Shown: piece after piece, positions 18,301-28,368 of the stretch
Position numbering within the stretch: position 1 is the stretch's first letter
Layout of the letters: every line of letters starts with the position of its first letter
NCBI GenBank assembly: GCA_035048485.1
Contig: CM068580.1
Coordinates: 41,653,585 to 41,717,584, forward strand
From: Pteria penguin
Taxonomy: Eukaryota > Mollusca > Bivalvia > Pterioida > Pteriidae
DNA: 64,000 bases
Reading direction: 5' to 3'
The notes under the pieces: model-generated
The model's database searches: none
Told to the model about the DNA's origin: nothing
What the model saw: the letters and a program-made list of their open reading frames with translations, nothing else
Program-made: the position numbers and the translations under genes

Positions 18301-18513
18301 TCTCACCTCTGACAGGAGAGGTTTACTCCTCCCAGACATCTACTCTCACCTCAGGCAGGAGAGGCTTACTCCTCCCAGACACCTGCTCTCACATCAGACA
18401 GGAGAGGCTTACTCTCCAAGGCACCTGATCTCATTTCCAGCGGGAGATGCTTACTACTCACAGACATCTGATCTCACCTCTGACAGGAGAGGCTTACTTC
18501 TCTCAGACACCTG
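15374..18513 (+). repeat. 43-bp minisatellite array 1 (about 70 monomers) with a 25-monomer duplication
   Basis: The array is a head-to-tail 43-bp unit; a typical monomer holds CTCTGACAGGAGAGGCTTAC, then TCCTCCCAGACATCTACTCT and CAC. Each unit contains AGGAG-(7)-CTCCT, a potential small hairpin. The first few units (15374-15520) and the last (18360-18513) are diverged, while the centre is near-uniform, as expected if the array homogenises internally. Variant monomers (AGGCAGG, TTGCAGG, GTGCAGG, AGAGGAAGC, TTACTATTCC) act as landmarks. About 1 kb starting near 15681 recurs starting at 16756, a displacement of 1075 = 25 x 43 bases, with very few differences. All open frames here are periodic artefacts of a 43-residue cycle. 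Copy number in an assembly may be unreliable. Confidence 0.97.
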
Positions 18514-18792
18514 CAGCCCTTTTCACAAAAAAACTTACGAATTACGAAGTTTTTAACTTAAGAACATCGTAAGTGAATTATAAAGTCCTTTTCACGAACA
18601 CGTTCTCGTCTTAATCCTTGATCTTCATGGAACAAAATAACGACAAAAAATACGACAAAAATATTATCCTTATTTGGTATTGATCATTCGTAAAGTCACG
18701 AAAAAATTTGACTTACGAAGTTCTTAAGTCATTTTTTGTGAAGTTTCTTCGTAAGAGAAATTTCTTTGTAAGTTTTATTGTGAAATGGGCTA
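18514..18792 (+). mobile_element. Non-autonomous TIR element E1 inserted in the 43-bp array
   Basis: Begins CAGCCCTTTTCACAAAAAAA and ends in the inverted relative (reverse complement TAGCCCATTTCACAATAAAA). Over the outer ~26 bases the ends differ at only a few positions. The interior is AT-rich with repeated TTACGA/TCGTAA words and no coding capacity. CTG stands on both sides (18511-18513 and 18793-18795), and removing the element plus one CTG restores array-like sequence (ACACCTGGTCTCACC). This suggests a 3-base target duplication. The superfamily is not identified; 279 bases is MITE size. Confidence 0.7.
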
Positions 18793-18918
18793 CTGGTCTC
18801 ACCACTGACAGGAGAGGCTTACTCCCTCCGAACATCTAGTCTTAACGCAAACAGGAGAGGCTTTGTCCCTCGGACAACTGCTCTCATCTTTGACAGGAGA
18901 AGCTTACTTCTCCCAGAC
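18793..18918 (+). repeat. Three diverged 43-bp monomers between the two TIR elements
   Basis: Units beginning GGTCTCACCACTGACAGGAG, then TCTTAACGCAAACAGGAGAG and TCTCATCTTTGACAGGAGAA, belong to the same minisatellite family as arrays 1 and 2. They show that E1 and E2 interrupt what was one longer array. About 50 bases of unrelated sequence (18919-18968) precede E2. Confidence 0.85.
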
Positions 18919-18971
18919 AGTATGTTTGTTAGGCTTGCTTGCTGCGATTTACTTAAAACTTTACACAACTG

Positions 18972-20006
18972 TAGCAGTTTCACAAAAAGACCTACGACTA
19001 ATATTTCTCTTACGAAGAAACTTAGGAACTCGTTGCGTTTCACGAAAAAGCCTTACGAACTTTGTACGTCAAATATTATTCGTAATTTTACTACTGGTTA
19101 ATACCACTCGTAAGTATAAAATTTTTGTCGTAAGTTAAAAGTTACTGTACAGACTACAGTACAAAAAGATGGCTGCGTTTTCATTGTGTTCCATGAGGAT
19201 CGATGATCAAGACGATTTGGGATCGATTTAGAGGTCCCATGCCATACAAACAAGTCAAGTATTCACTTTAGTCTTGTCCCCTGATGCATTGCCCTCCCTC
19301 CCCTTTCTGTCAAACGTTAATCTTTAATGTCTAACACGACTAACACCCTCCTCATATCCCCTTAAAAATAAAATTAGCTAATATGTGTGATGCAAACAGC
19401 TGAAACTATGTTTCCGGTTAAATATGGATAGTATATTTCATTGGCGGATTTAGAGTCGCTTATTTAGATCCACCAAGTATTTTACTATTTACTAATTAGA
19501 AGCATTAAAGAAGAAGTCCTAGAAGTCACTACATTGATTTACGACAACACTTAAAAGAGGTAGATAGGTTAGCTCAGAATTTCGTCTAAATCTACGCTAA
19601 ACGTAGAGTTACGCCGCATGATGTCGATGAAACGCATAGTTTGAAATTTAGTCTAGTCGCCAAACTAAGCCTACGCTAGTAGCTACGCCGTTTGATGAAA
19701 CGGGCTCCCGGGCCCTCTCAGGTATAACATTTCATATACATTTTGTACACGATGATGTGAGCACATTATGAAAATAAAGTTGACCATATAGCTTTGGTCA
19801 ATACAAACATACATACATATACACGTAAAAAGTTTACATAGGAAGTTTGAAGGAGGCATGCGCTAACTAGTTACTAGGGAAATTTTGTCGTTAGTTTGTT
19901 CGTAAGTTTTTCTCGTAAGATTCCACTTACGAATGCGTTCGTGAAATTCGCTTACGAAGTTCGTAAGTTAAAAAACTTCGTAAGTTTTTTTGTGTGAAAA
20001 GAGCTG
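18972..20006 (-). mobile_element. Larger inverted relative (E2) of the same TIR element
   Basis: The left end (TAGCAGTTTCACAAAAAGAC, followed within ~35 bases by TTTCTCTTACGAAGAAACTT) matches the reverse complement of E1's right end, sharing that 20-base block exactly. The right end, reverse complemented, reads CAGCTCTTTTCACACAAAAA then ACTTACGAAGTTTTTTAACT and matches E1's left end. E2 is therefore the same family in opposite orientation with a longer interior (1035 against 279 bases). CTG flanks both ends (18969-18971, 20007-20009). The interior has no transposase-like frame. Around 19560-19710 there are repeated 'CTACGCCG...GATGAAACG' words that may be a second nested element. Confidence 0.65.
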
Positions 20007-20960
20007 CTGGTCTCACCACTGACAGGAGAGGCATACTCCTCCCGATACCTAGTCTTAAATCTAACAGGAGAGTTTTACTCCTCCCACACCTGGTCTCACC
20101 TCTGATAAGAGAGGTTTACTCCTCACCGGCACTTGTTCTAACTGTTGACAAGAGAGGTTTACTCCTCCCAGACACCTGATCTCACCTCTGATAGGAGAGG
20201 TTTACTCCTCCCAGACACCTGATCTCACCCCTGATAGGAGAGGTTTACTCCTCAACGGCACCTGATCTCACCTCTGATAGGAGAGGTTTACTCCTCACCG
20301 GCACCTGGTGTAACTGTTGACAGGAGAGGCTTAGTCCTCTCAGACAACTGAACTCACCTCTGACAGGAGAGGCTAACTCCTTCCAGACATTTGATCTCAC
20401 CCCTGATAGGAGAGGTTTACTACTCTCATACACCTGGTCTCACCTCTGATAGGAGAGGTTTACTCCTCACCGGCACCTGGTGTAACTGTTGACAGGAGAG
20501 GCTTAGTCCTCTCAGACACCTGAACTCACCTCTGACAGGAGAGGCTAACTCCTTCCAGACACCTGATCTCACCTCTATTAGGAGAGGTTTACTCCTCCCA
20601 GACACCTGATCTCACCTCTGATAGGAGAGGTTTACTCCTCACCGGCACCTGGTGTAACTGTTGACAGGAGAGGCTTAGTCCTCTGAGACACCTGAACTCA
20701 CCTCTGATAGGAGAGGCTAACTCCTTCCAGACATCTGATCTCACCTCTGATAGGAGAGGTTTACTCCTCCCAGACACCTGATCTCACCTCTAATAGGAGA
20801 GGTTCACTCCTCACCGGCACCTGATGTAACTGTTGACAGGAGCGGCTTAGTCCTCTCAGACACCTGAACTCACCTCTGATAGGAGAGGCTAACTCCTTCC
20901 AGACACCTGATCTCACCCCTGATAGGATAGGCTTACTACTCTCATACACCTGGTCTCAAC
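20007..20960 (+). repeat. 43-bp minisatellite array 2 with ~172-bp (four-monomer) higher-order period
   Basis: Same monomer family as array 1 but another variant set (CTGATAGGAGAGGTTTACTC, CACCTGATCTCACC). The landmark ACCGGCAC recurs at 20125, 20295, 20469, 20641 and 20813, with spacings 170, 174, 172 and 172, close to 4 x 43 = 172. Each higher-order unit carries the types TTTACTCCTCACCGG, CTTAGTCCTCTCAGAC, CTAACTCCTTCCAGAC and TTTACTCCTCCCAGAC. Near-identical minus-strand frames at 20589-20777 and 20761-20949, displaced by 172, are artefacts of this period. Confidence 0.93.
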
Positions 20961-21145
20961 TTTGAATTCTAGCTGTTTAGTATGGTGCGTTTTTGCGAGT
21001 GCCAGAACATATACTCCAATAACGGGTAAATCCGGGTTTTACTATTCTAAGCATGAACACAAATCTTAAAAAAAAAATCAATAATTTTGACACATAAAGA
21101 AGTCAGCTGAGGATAACACAAGCATTCATCGTTACTACTTGTTCT
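20961..21145. other. Spacer right of array 2
   Basis: Unique AT-rich sequence between the second satellite array and the short hairpin element at 21146. Nothing recognised. Confidence 0.4.
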
Positions 21146-21198
21146 CAATCTGATTAAAACCAAATCGGAATAATAAATATTTGGTTTTAATCAGATTG
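21146..21198. mobile_element. 53-bp hairpin MITE (CAATCTGATTAAAACC ends)
   Basis: Perfect 20-base inverted arms (CAATCTGATTAAAACCAAAT and its complement) around a 13-base loop. The outer 15 bases are identical to the 96-bp element at 45172-45267. Flanks CTACTTGTTCT (21135-21145) and CTACTTTTCCT (21199-21209) match at 9 of 11 positions, consistent with a decayed target duplication of 10-11 bases. Confidence 0.75.
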
Positions 21199-21785
21199 CT
21201 ACTTTTCCTCTGCTTTGTATAGAAATCTCAGTGCTAGGGGAACTTTTGCTTCACATTTGCAGTATATTGTAAATGCTCTATTATAACTGTAATAGATGTC
21301 ACACATAGTTTTACTACTTTAATTGTAAGAATTACTTCTTTAAAAGTTTGCCAATTTTCCAACTACCAAAGGTATTACTGATGTTGAAAGCTATTTATGA
21401 TCTACCATTTTAAAGAATGTATTATCTATATAATCTGCATATTGTTCAACATGGACCTGCTGCTCAGCATCTCGCTATATACAGCCAGAGATCTATAAGG
21501 AATCTGGTTTGTCATTGATAAGTGCTACGACTTAACTCTCCTTCAATTGCCCGTAGATCCCAAGACCGGTGATGTTCCAAACTATGATAACTATTAAGAG
21601 GCGAACTCTCATATCAATTGGTACTGCCGAGTCTCTGTGGTTACGAGTAACAGCACTTAATTTGTAATTGTGAAATCGACTGTATATCGATCAACTATCG
21701 AAACGGTTGGATGTTTATATCATAGGAAACTAAAATTAAAAGTTTATTCAGTAAATCACGTGTTTCTCTTGACATTTTCCGGATA
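21199..21785. other. Non-coding spacer
   Basis: AT-rich unique sequence with no gene, repeat family or structural signal recognised. Confidence 0.4.
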
Positions 21786-22018
21786 TTTTTTTTTTTTTTT
21801 TGGAAGGGGGGGGGGGGGTGTTTTGTGAGTGGGTTTTGGGGGGGGGGGGGGGGGGGGGGCGTGGGGGTTTTCAAATACTTAATTGAACAAGACGTTTGGT
21901 CCCAACATATTTCCTAATTCCTTTTTTTCGGGATATTGGGGGATTTTGGTTTTTTATTGCTTTTTTTTTGTTTGTTTTGTTTTGTTTTTGGGCTTTTGTG
22001 TGTGTGTGTGTGTGTGTG
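21786..22018 (+). repeat. Homopolymer and G-run cluster with (TG)n
   Basis: A T run (~21786-21801), a G run (~21807-21818), a 22-base G run (21838-21859), T/TTTTG-rich sequence and (TG)n at about 21995-22018. The G runs are strong G-quadruplex candidates. Homopolymer lengths are error-prone in assemblies. Confidence 0.9.
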
Positions 22019-22029
22019 ATTTTTTCTTT

Positions 22030-22185
22030 TGTTCTGTTTGTTTGGGGTTTTTTAGGGGGGGGCCTTCTTTTTGCTTTTCTTTTCTTAAATTCTTAAATAG
22101 ATACATGCTTTTAGTAACTTTACTTAAAAGTTTATTAAACTGTTAACGAAAATAAAGACAAATTGTCTTTTGAATGAATGCTTAA
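22030..22185 (+). repeat. Plus-strand arm of an inverted repeat pair
   Basis: The stretch with ATACATGCTTTTAGTAACTT, then AAAAGTTTATTAAACTGTTA and 'aacgaa...tttgaatgaatg', is about 80% identical by eye to the reverse complement of 23020-23110. The T-rich lead (TTTTGTTCTGTTTGTTTGGG) also parallels the reverse complement of 23110-23210. The arms are about 0.9 kb apart. Confidence 0.65.
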
Positions 22186-22189
22186 CAAA

Positions 22190-22992
22190 TATATACATGT
22201 ATATTACACATACCGTCGTACGTTGGTATGTTTAAATAATAAATAAATTTTAACTATAAATACAATACGTCTATCTATTCCTATTTCCTTGATATACATC
22301 ATGATATGGGTATTCATGTCAGTGCTAAAACTTTAGAAAAGGCGATGCCTTGTTGTATAACAAATCTCAGTGAAAATCAGAAATTGAGAATACACTCTCT
22401 AGCTCCTTTTGCAACAGGGTTAAATTCATCATTTCATAGTTTGCCATCTCTTTGACATACTGTATACATAATTCGAGAGATAAATGAAATACATCTAATC
22501 CAATTAGGCCGTCATCTCCTGACAAATTCAAATATTTCGCAACTCCATGAAATTGAGTTTTCGCCAAACAAAGGGAATTCTGACCGATATTGATTACATC
22601 CAACTCCCCAGACGCTCAATCATTTATTAGATTACATACGGTGATAGGACCGTGGCTGATGACGGGACATACGTCGACAGTCACGTGACTGGTAACCGTT
22701 GTATCGAGTACACTGCTCTCAGGGAGCCAGATCAAGCTTGACTCCGACCTGTCTCCGACGCTAATTACCGCTTCGCTAATTAGTATCATAACATTTATGT
22801 GTCAATAAACATCTTGAAGTATGATGTTATGAACAGCACACAAATACCTGAAGTACGACGGCGCTCCATAATGCTCAAGACTTACTACAAGTCTGGAGGG
22901 TTCAGCTAGGAGGATCCGAATATTGACGACTTTTTTAGGATAGTAAGAGTTTTTGAGACTTGCATGATAACTTGCTGAAATATATAGAGAGA
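22190..22992. other. Interior between inverted arms
   Basis: About 0.8 kb between the inverted arms. No transposase or other gene is visible; the 78-codon minus-strand frame at 22367-22603 has no recognisable feature. It could be the body of a fold-back element or unrelated sequence. Confidence 0.35.
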
Positions 22993-23233
22993 GTCTAACC
23001 TAACTGCATAACACAAAATTCATTCAAAGTCGATATGTTCGTTTACAGTTTAATAAACTTTTGAATATAGTTACTGAGAGCATGTGTCTATTATAGACTC
23101 TAAGAAAAGAGGAGAAAGGCCAAAAGAACAACCCCCCATAAATAAATAATAAAAAAACCAGACAAACAAAACAAAAGAAAACAAAAATAAAAAACAGAAC
23201 AAAAAAGTCTGACCCAACTGCATGACACAAGAT
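22993..23233 (-). repeat. Minus-strand arm, bounded by 27-bp direct repeats
   Basis: This arm is the inverted counterpart of 22030-22185. It is bounded by two 27-base direct repeats (22993-23019 and 23207-23233; both contain AACTGCAT then ACACAA) that differ at four positions, all transitions. The A-rich interior contains CAAAA runs. Confidence 0.65.
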
Positions 23234-23942
23234 GCGTCGAGCAAACAAGGAGTAGATAAAAAGAGGTCATAAAATATTTGAATGCAATACAGCTATTATA
23301 CTGACTTTGGACGTTTTATCAAATCGAAAATCGTCAATTGGTATGGTTAGCCGGTTTACGGACAATCTTCCAGCTCACTGCAAAGCAGTACAATAAACGA
23401 ATCTATGACTATGATAATCCTCCATATAGAAAACAAACATCAACAGGTAACTCAAGTTGAGAGATCATAAAAATATATTATATACACTGTACATGTAAAC
23501 ACGAATAGCATTATGGAATGGAATCTAAATATCAAAGATATAAAGTGACATCAAATATTAAGACTAACATTCTTTTCACAAGTTACATTTTTATAAATTA
23601 TGTGCTCACAAAAAAGCAGTTTATTTGAGTGTAATGATCATAAAGATTCTACTAAATAAAGGAATTTTCTACAGCCTGCAGTGCATCTTTGAGGCTAGTC
23701 AGAACTTGGCTCTGAAATCCTCCTTCATAGAGAATCTATGGGAATTGAAGAAAAGAGAAAATTTTCATAAATTACGTTTTATTTTGTCATTCACTTGATA
23801 AAATATCAGAACTAAAATGGTTCCTTATACATATCTCGTCCTGTATGATTTTGGTCTTTTCACTTAGTTATAAATATTTCTATTATGATGTTTCCGTTTA
23901 AATATAAAAGAAATAAAGCTTTTTTTATTTGCATGTATATTT
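23234..23942. other. Non-coding spacer
   Basis: AT-rich sequence with no gene or repeat recognised. Confidence 0.4.
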
Positions 23943-23975
23943 TTACTATTATTATTATTATAATTATTATTATTA

Positions 23976-24030
<55 letters not shown>
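23943..24030. repeat. (TTA)n microsatellite
   Basis: About 28 near-perfect TTA/ATT triplets with a few interruptions (AATTATTA, TTGTTA). The poly-Ile frame across it is an artefact. Confidence 0.95.
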
Positions 24031-24031
<1 letters not shown>

Positions 24032-24809
24032 GAGTTAACAGAAATAAATCAAATATACATTCGGCCCTCCGTCACTTATTTGGGTATTAAAGGCAGTCCT
24101 TATTGAATAAAAGGGACATAATCGTCACACTGAAAATGGTGTCGTATTTCTCGGAAACACGATATCTACGTCACGAGCCACATCCGGCTCTTACACTGTA
24201 AGGAGATTTATATGATATAACTATTACAGCGATTATTCATTTCTCACCTGTCAAATAAATGTATACAAAGCTCTGATATTAGGTGATAGTCTACCCAACT
24301 TCCGCTTCCCCCGCTGTCGATTTGGCCTCCTATTCAATCAAAATTTATCAGCTTCGCGGAATTAAAGGAGACATCAATTACATTTAAATGTAATTCAAAG
24401 TTAGAATATGACTACATACAGCCACTGTACATTATATCAGGACGATAGACTGATAAAAACAAAAGCAAAACAAAAAGAGACAAAAGCAGAAGAAAGAAAA
24501 AGAAATTGGCGCATATTACGACAACGTTGAATTTTATATCACACAACACGTGACTGTAGAGCCTCCTCGCCACTAATTCCGTGCAACCATATAACGGGGT
24601 TGTGGTATTATGTAAATCAAGTTAAGACTCATAAGCACTAATAACACAAAGTCTAGTGTCTCAACGTTGTGTCAACCTAGCTAAATGTTATAAAATCACA
24701 CACTGACACATACGAAAACCAGAGGCTGAGTATATGAGGCAACTGGCGTAGTTTTATAGAGAATAGGTCAATAATTGTATGAATTAATTATAGTAAACAC
24801 TAAACCCTG
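24031..24809. other. Non-coding spacer
   Basis: No gene seen. CAAAA/GAAA-rich low complexity lies at 24455-24505. Near 24717 the phrase AGAGGCTGAGTAT anticipates the array that follows and recurs at 26367 beyond the embedded SINE. Confidence 0.4.
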
Positions 24810-26036
24810 AAGGTTAATAGGCTGAACATCACGAATACTACAGACTGAATACTTATCATTACAGACACTGAACATCAGAAAGACTAAAAACTACACACTG
24901 ATCGAGATTGCCGCTGACACTGAACATCACAAAGACTAAAGACTGAACACTGATAATTACAGACACTGACACTGAACATCAGAAAGACGAAAGACAGAAC
25001 ACTGATTATGACATACACTGACACTGAACATCACGAAGACTAAAGACTGAACACTGATAATTACAGGCACTGATCATCACTGAATACTGATCATTATAGA
25101 CACAGACACTAAACATCACAAAGGCTGAACACTGATCATTACAGACACTGACACTGAACATCACAAAGACTAAAGACTGAACACTGATCATTACAGACAC
25201 TGACACTGAACATCGCAGAGACTAAAGACTGAACACTGATCTTTACAGACACAGACACTGAATATCACAAAGACTAAAGACTGAACACTGATAATTACAG
25301 ACGCAGACACTGAACATCACAAAGATGAAAGACATAACACTGATCATAACTTACACTGACATTGAACATCACGAAGAATGAACACTGATCATAACTGACA
25401 CTGAACATCACAAAGACTAAAGACTGAACACTGATCATGACAGACACCGAACATCACAAAGGCTAAAGACTGAACCCTGATCATGACAGACACTGAATAT
25501 CACCAAGACTGAACCCTAGTCATTACAGACACAGGTACTGAACATCACGAAGACCCAACACTGGTAATTACAGACACTGGCACTGTACATCACGAAGAAT
25601 AAAGATTGGACCCTAGTCATTACAGACAAAAGCACTGAACATCACCAAGACTGAACCCTGATTAATACAGACAGCGACCCAGAATATCACGAAGACTAAA
25701 GACAGAACACTGATCATGACAGACACTGAACATCACGAATATCAAAGACTGAACAAGAGACTGAGAATCAGGATCCCAGACACTGAACATTACCAGGACA
25801 GAGACTGAACATCTCAAACACAAAAATTGAACATTAAAAGCACAAAGACTGAACATTTTATTCCAGAGATTGAACATCACGGGCCTTAGCTCTGAAAACT
25901 ACGAGCCCGTACACTGAACATTACAAGGACAGACAGTGAGCATTACGAGTAGAGAGACTGAACATAAGAACTGAACAAAATTACCAAAAGAAATACTGAA
26001 CATAACGATATATATTATATAATTCTTTTTCAAGTA
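24810..26036 (+). repeat. Degenerate minisatellite, units ~46-52 bp
   Basis: Roughly 25 units combining CACTGAACATCACAAAGAC, TAAAGACTGAACACTGATC and ATTACAGACACTGACA. Unit length varies because the CACTGA hexamer is itself duplicated or lost, and units decay into shorter pieces after 25500. Array-like words resume after the SINE (AGAGGCTGAGTATCGCGAAT at 26367), so the SINE at 26037-26305 lies inside the array. Minus-strand frames (25006-25206, 25662-25880) are repeat artefacts. Confidence 0.85.
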
Positions 26037-26305
26037 AGCCGGTGTAGCCTAGTGGATAAGGCGCTGGATTTGTGATCGAGAGGTCCCGGGTTCGACTCCC
26101 GCCCTGCGCACATGGGTGTTCTATCTTTCGGATGAGACAGTAAAACCCGAGGTCCAGGTGTCACGGTAGGCGTGGCACGTAAAAGATCCCTCACTGCATC
26201 GGTGGGCCCGTTGCAAAGGTCTGTATTTGTATGCAATGCATCAGACAGATGCCGTCACCATATACGTGAAATAATCGTAGAGTGACGTAAAAAATAATTA
26301 ATCAA
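26037..26305 (+). mobile_element. tRNA-derived SINE, near full length
   Basis: Pol III promoter: A box TAGCCTAGTGG at 26045-26055 and a perfect B box GGTTCGACTCC at 26089-26099, in a tRNA-like head starting AGCCGGTG. Next come a conserved body (TCTTTCGGATGAGACAGTAA, 'cacggtaggcgtggcacgtaaaagatccctcactgc') and a 3' domain ('gccgtcaccatatacgtgaaataatcgtagag') ending ACGTAAAAAATAATTAATCAA. Copies elsewhere end in ATCAATCA, which is probably the LINE-derived tail. TTTTTCAA words on both sides may be the target duplication. It lies inside a minisatellite. The open minus-strand frame across it is not a gene. Confidence 0.9.
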
Positions 26306-28254
26306 TTTTTTTTTCAAAGGTTTAAGACAGAAAATGATTAAGACTATTAAAGCATTACAAGATAAGAGGCTGAGTATCGCGAATACTAGAGACTCATTTC
26401 TATTATCTATTAAACAATTGAGGCAATAACGACTTCCAATGTGTCATACAAACGTTTTATCTGATGAAGTTTGCCTTACAAGTATTCTGTCTTTTACTTG
26501 TTCCGTCAACAAGATAATTGCATGCCTTATTCAGACACCAAATTAGTAAAATAAAGAGCACAATAGACAAATAAATGGTCGCCTATGACCTTTTTCGTAG
26601 TCGCATAGCCCAATCGGTGCGTCTCTCCTAAGATCTTAATGCCACCAAATAAATATATAGGTAGAAAAAGCTTTCATCGCGTGTGAGCTTCGCGCAATTT
26701 TTCGTCGGTATCAAATCGTTCACCCTTATATCTGCCTTTATTGTCAAACGATGAACCTAGATAGTGCGCCTATCTATTTATTTGTCAAGAAATACTCTCG
26801 CATTGGCCTTCTGGAGCCACGAATTGCTCTATGAAGTAGCGATTCAAGTATTTTCGTCTCTTGTTCACTGCTCTGTATTACACACAATTCACGCTGTCGA
26901 GGTGAAAGAAGTATGTATTTACGCTGGATATCACCGACATGGGACCTTTAATTCCATTATTTATTTCATATTTAATATCAATGAAAACTTGCTAAATTGA
27001 CTAGGCGTTTGTTTGATGGATAGCTGTCTATGGCGCAATAAATGCCAAACACGTGGACGCCTATATATGTAATCGCACTCCTGTAATCTAATTGTCTATC
27101 AGTGTTTTGTCAGGATATTGTATTTTCATAGCTTTCTCTCTCTTTATAAGGTTGAGAAGTGGCTTTCTATATTTACTTCAGTATCTATTTAATTTTATCG
27201 CGGTAACTTGCGTTAAAACCTCTATTCTCTCCATACTTATCCATCACGAGTTTTGAATGTTTCAGAACTTTGGACATACTTCAAACTTTAATCCCTTAGT
27301 TCAATTAATCATTAAACTGACCCGAGAGGTCTTAATATTTTTCGATTTTATATTTGAACTATTTGGAGTATTTCATTTGGATTTATCTCTACTTGAATAA
27401 ATATCTTAAGATACACAAAGCCATTGGTTCCTCGCTTATATATTGAACTTAATGTATACACATAGGCCAATCGATCTATGTATTTGTTTCACCCTGGGTG
27501 GCAATCAGTGGCTAAGATGAGAATTTATACAAACCGTTCCCCTTTAATTAAACTATCGATACCTTACGATTATGGCCCCTCCTGCTCCCTTTATTTCAAA
27601 CAATTAACACACCATTCGTCTTCTAGAGGTATTTCATTAACATGAATAACTGCAAATTGTTCCGTACATCCAAATGCAATTCCTTTATTTAAAAATAAAG
27701 CTATATTCGAGAAGACGTGACCGGATGGCCGTCTGATCAACGTTTAGGAAGCGTTTGATCTCGATCTGGGTATCGCTGTATCAGATGTGATTTTTATCAA
27801 ACAATGGTCTACCCACTGTTTACTCTTTTTGTGCGTTTTATGTTTTCATTAACAAAGAATGATGTAACACCGAAAGAAATGGTTCATCAGTTAAGCTGCA
27901 ATTAGGACACCAGAAATAAGCTTAATCCTTTTAAATGAGCTTTAACAAGGTACAAACGACATAGTAGACGTTTAGATTATCTTAAAAGATAAAAACACTT
28001 TGCTAAAGGACCATTCACCCCCAAGGATAGGAAAGCGATATCTTTGCCATGAAAACCAAAACGGGAAAAGTTTACAACTGTACTATAACTGTTTATACTT
28101 TGTGAAATTTAAGAAAGATAGCTATAACGAGTTAATTTTTATGAAAGAAATGCGTTGTCTGGAACAAGTCTTGAATTAACGCATTTGAAGTTTCTAAGAA
28201 TAAAATGAAAGTAAATAAAGAAATAAGTAATAAATATTTAGATTAATTAATAAG
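26306..28254. other. Array remnant then unique non-coding sequence
   Basis: 26306-26400 carries the last recognisable array words. The remainder is unique and AT-rich. No exon with splice context or domain similarity was found; a 78-codon frame at 26764-27000 is unremarkable. Confidence 0.4.
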
Positions 28255-28368
28255 ATAAAATAAAATAAAATTAAATTAAATTAAATTAAATTAAATTAAA
28301 TTAAATTAAATTAAATTAAATTAAATTAAATTAAATTAAATTAAATTAAATTAAATTAAATTAAATTT
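28255..28368. repeat. (TTAAA)n pentanucleotide microsatellite
   Basis: About twenty tandem TTAAA units, nearly perfect, grading at the left into ATAAAATAAAAT. Confidence 0.97.

Noticed and set aside
15374..18513. CRISPR-like regular repeat array
   Set aside because: Units are contiguous 43-bp tandem copies with no unique spacers, in a eukaryotic genome; this is a minisatellite.
23943..24030. Triplet-repeat coding tract (poly-Ile)
   Set aside because: (TTA)n microsatellite without coding context; likewise the poly-Leu tract at 39776 and the poly-Met/Ile tract at 49891.
26037..26110. Functional tRNA gene
   Set aside because: A and B boxes are good, but the segment continues into a SINE body repeated many times in the window, and a complete cloverleaf is not evident.
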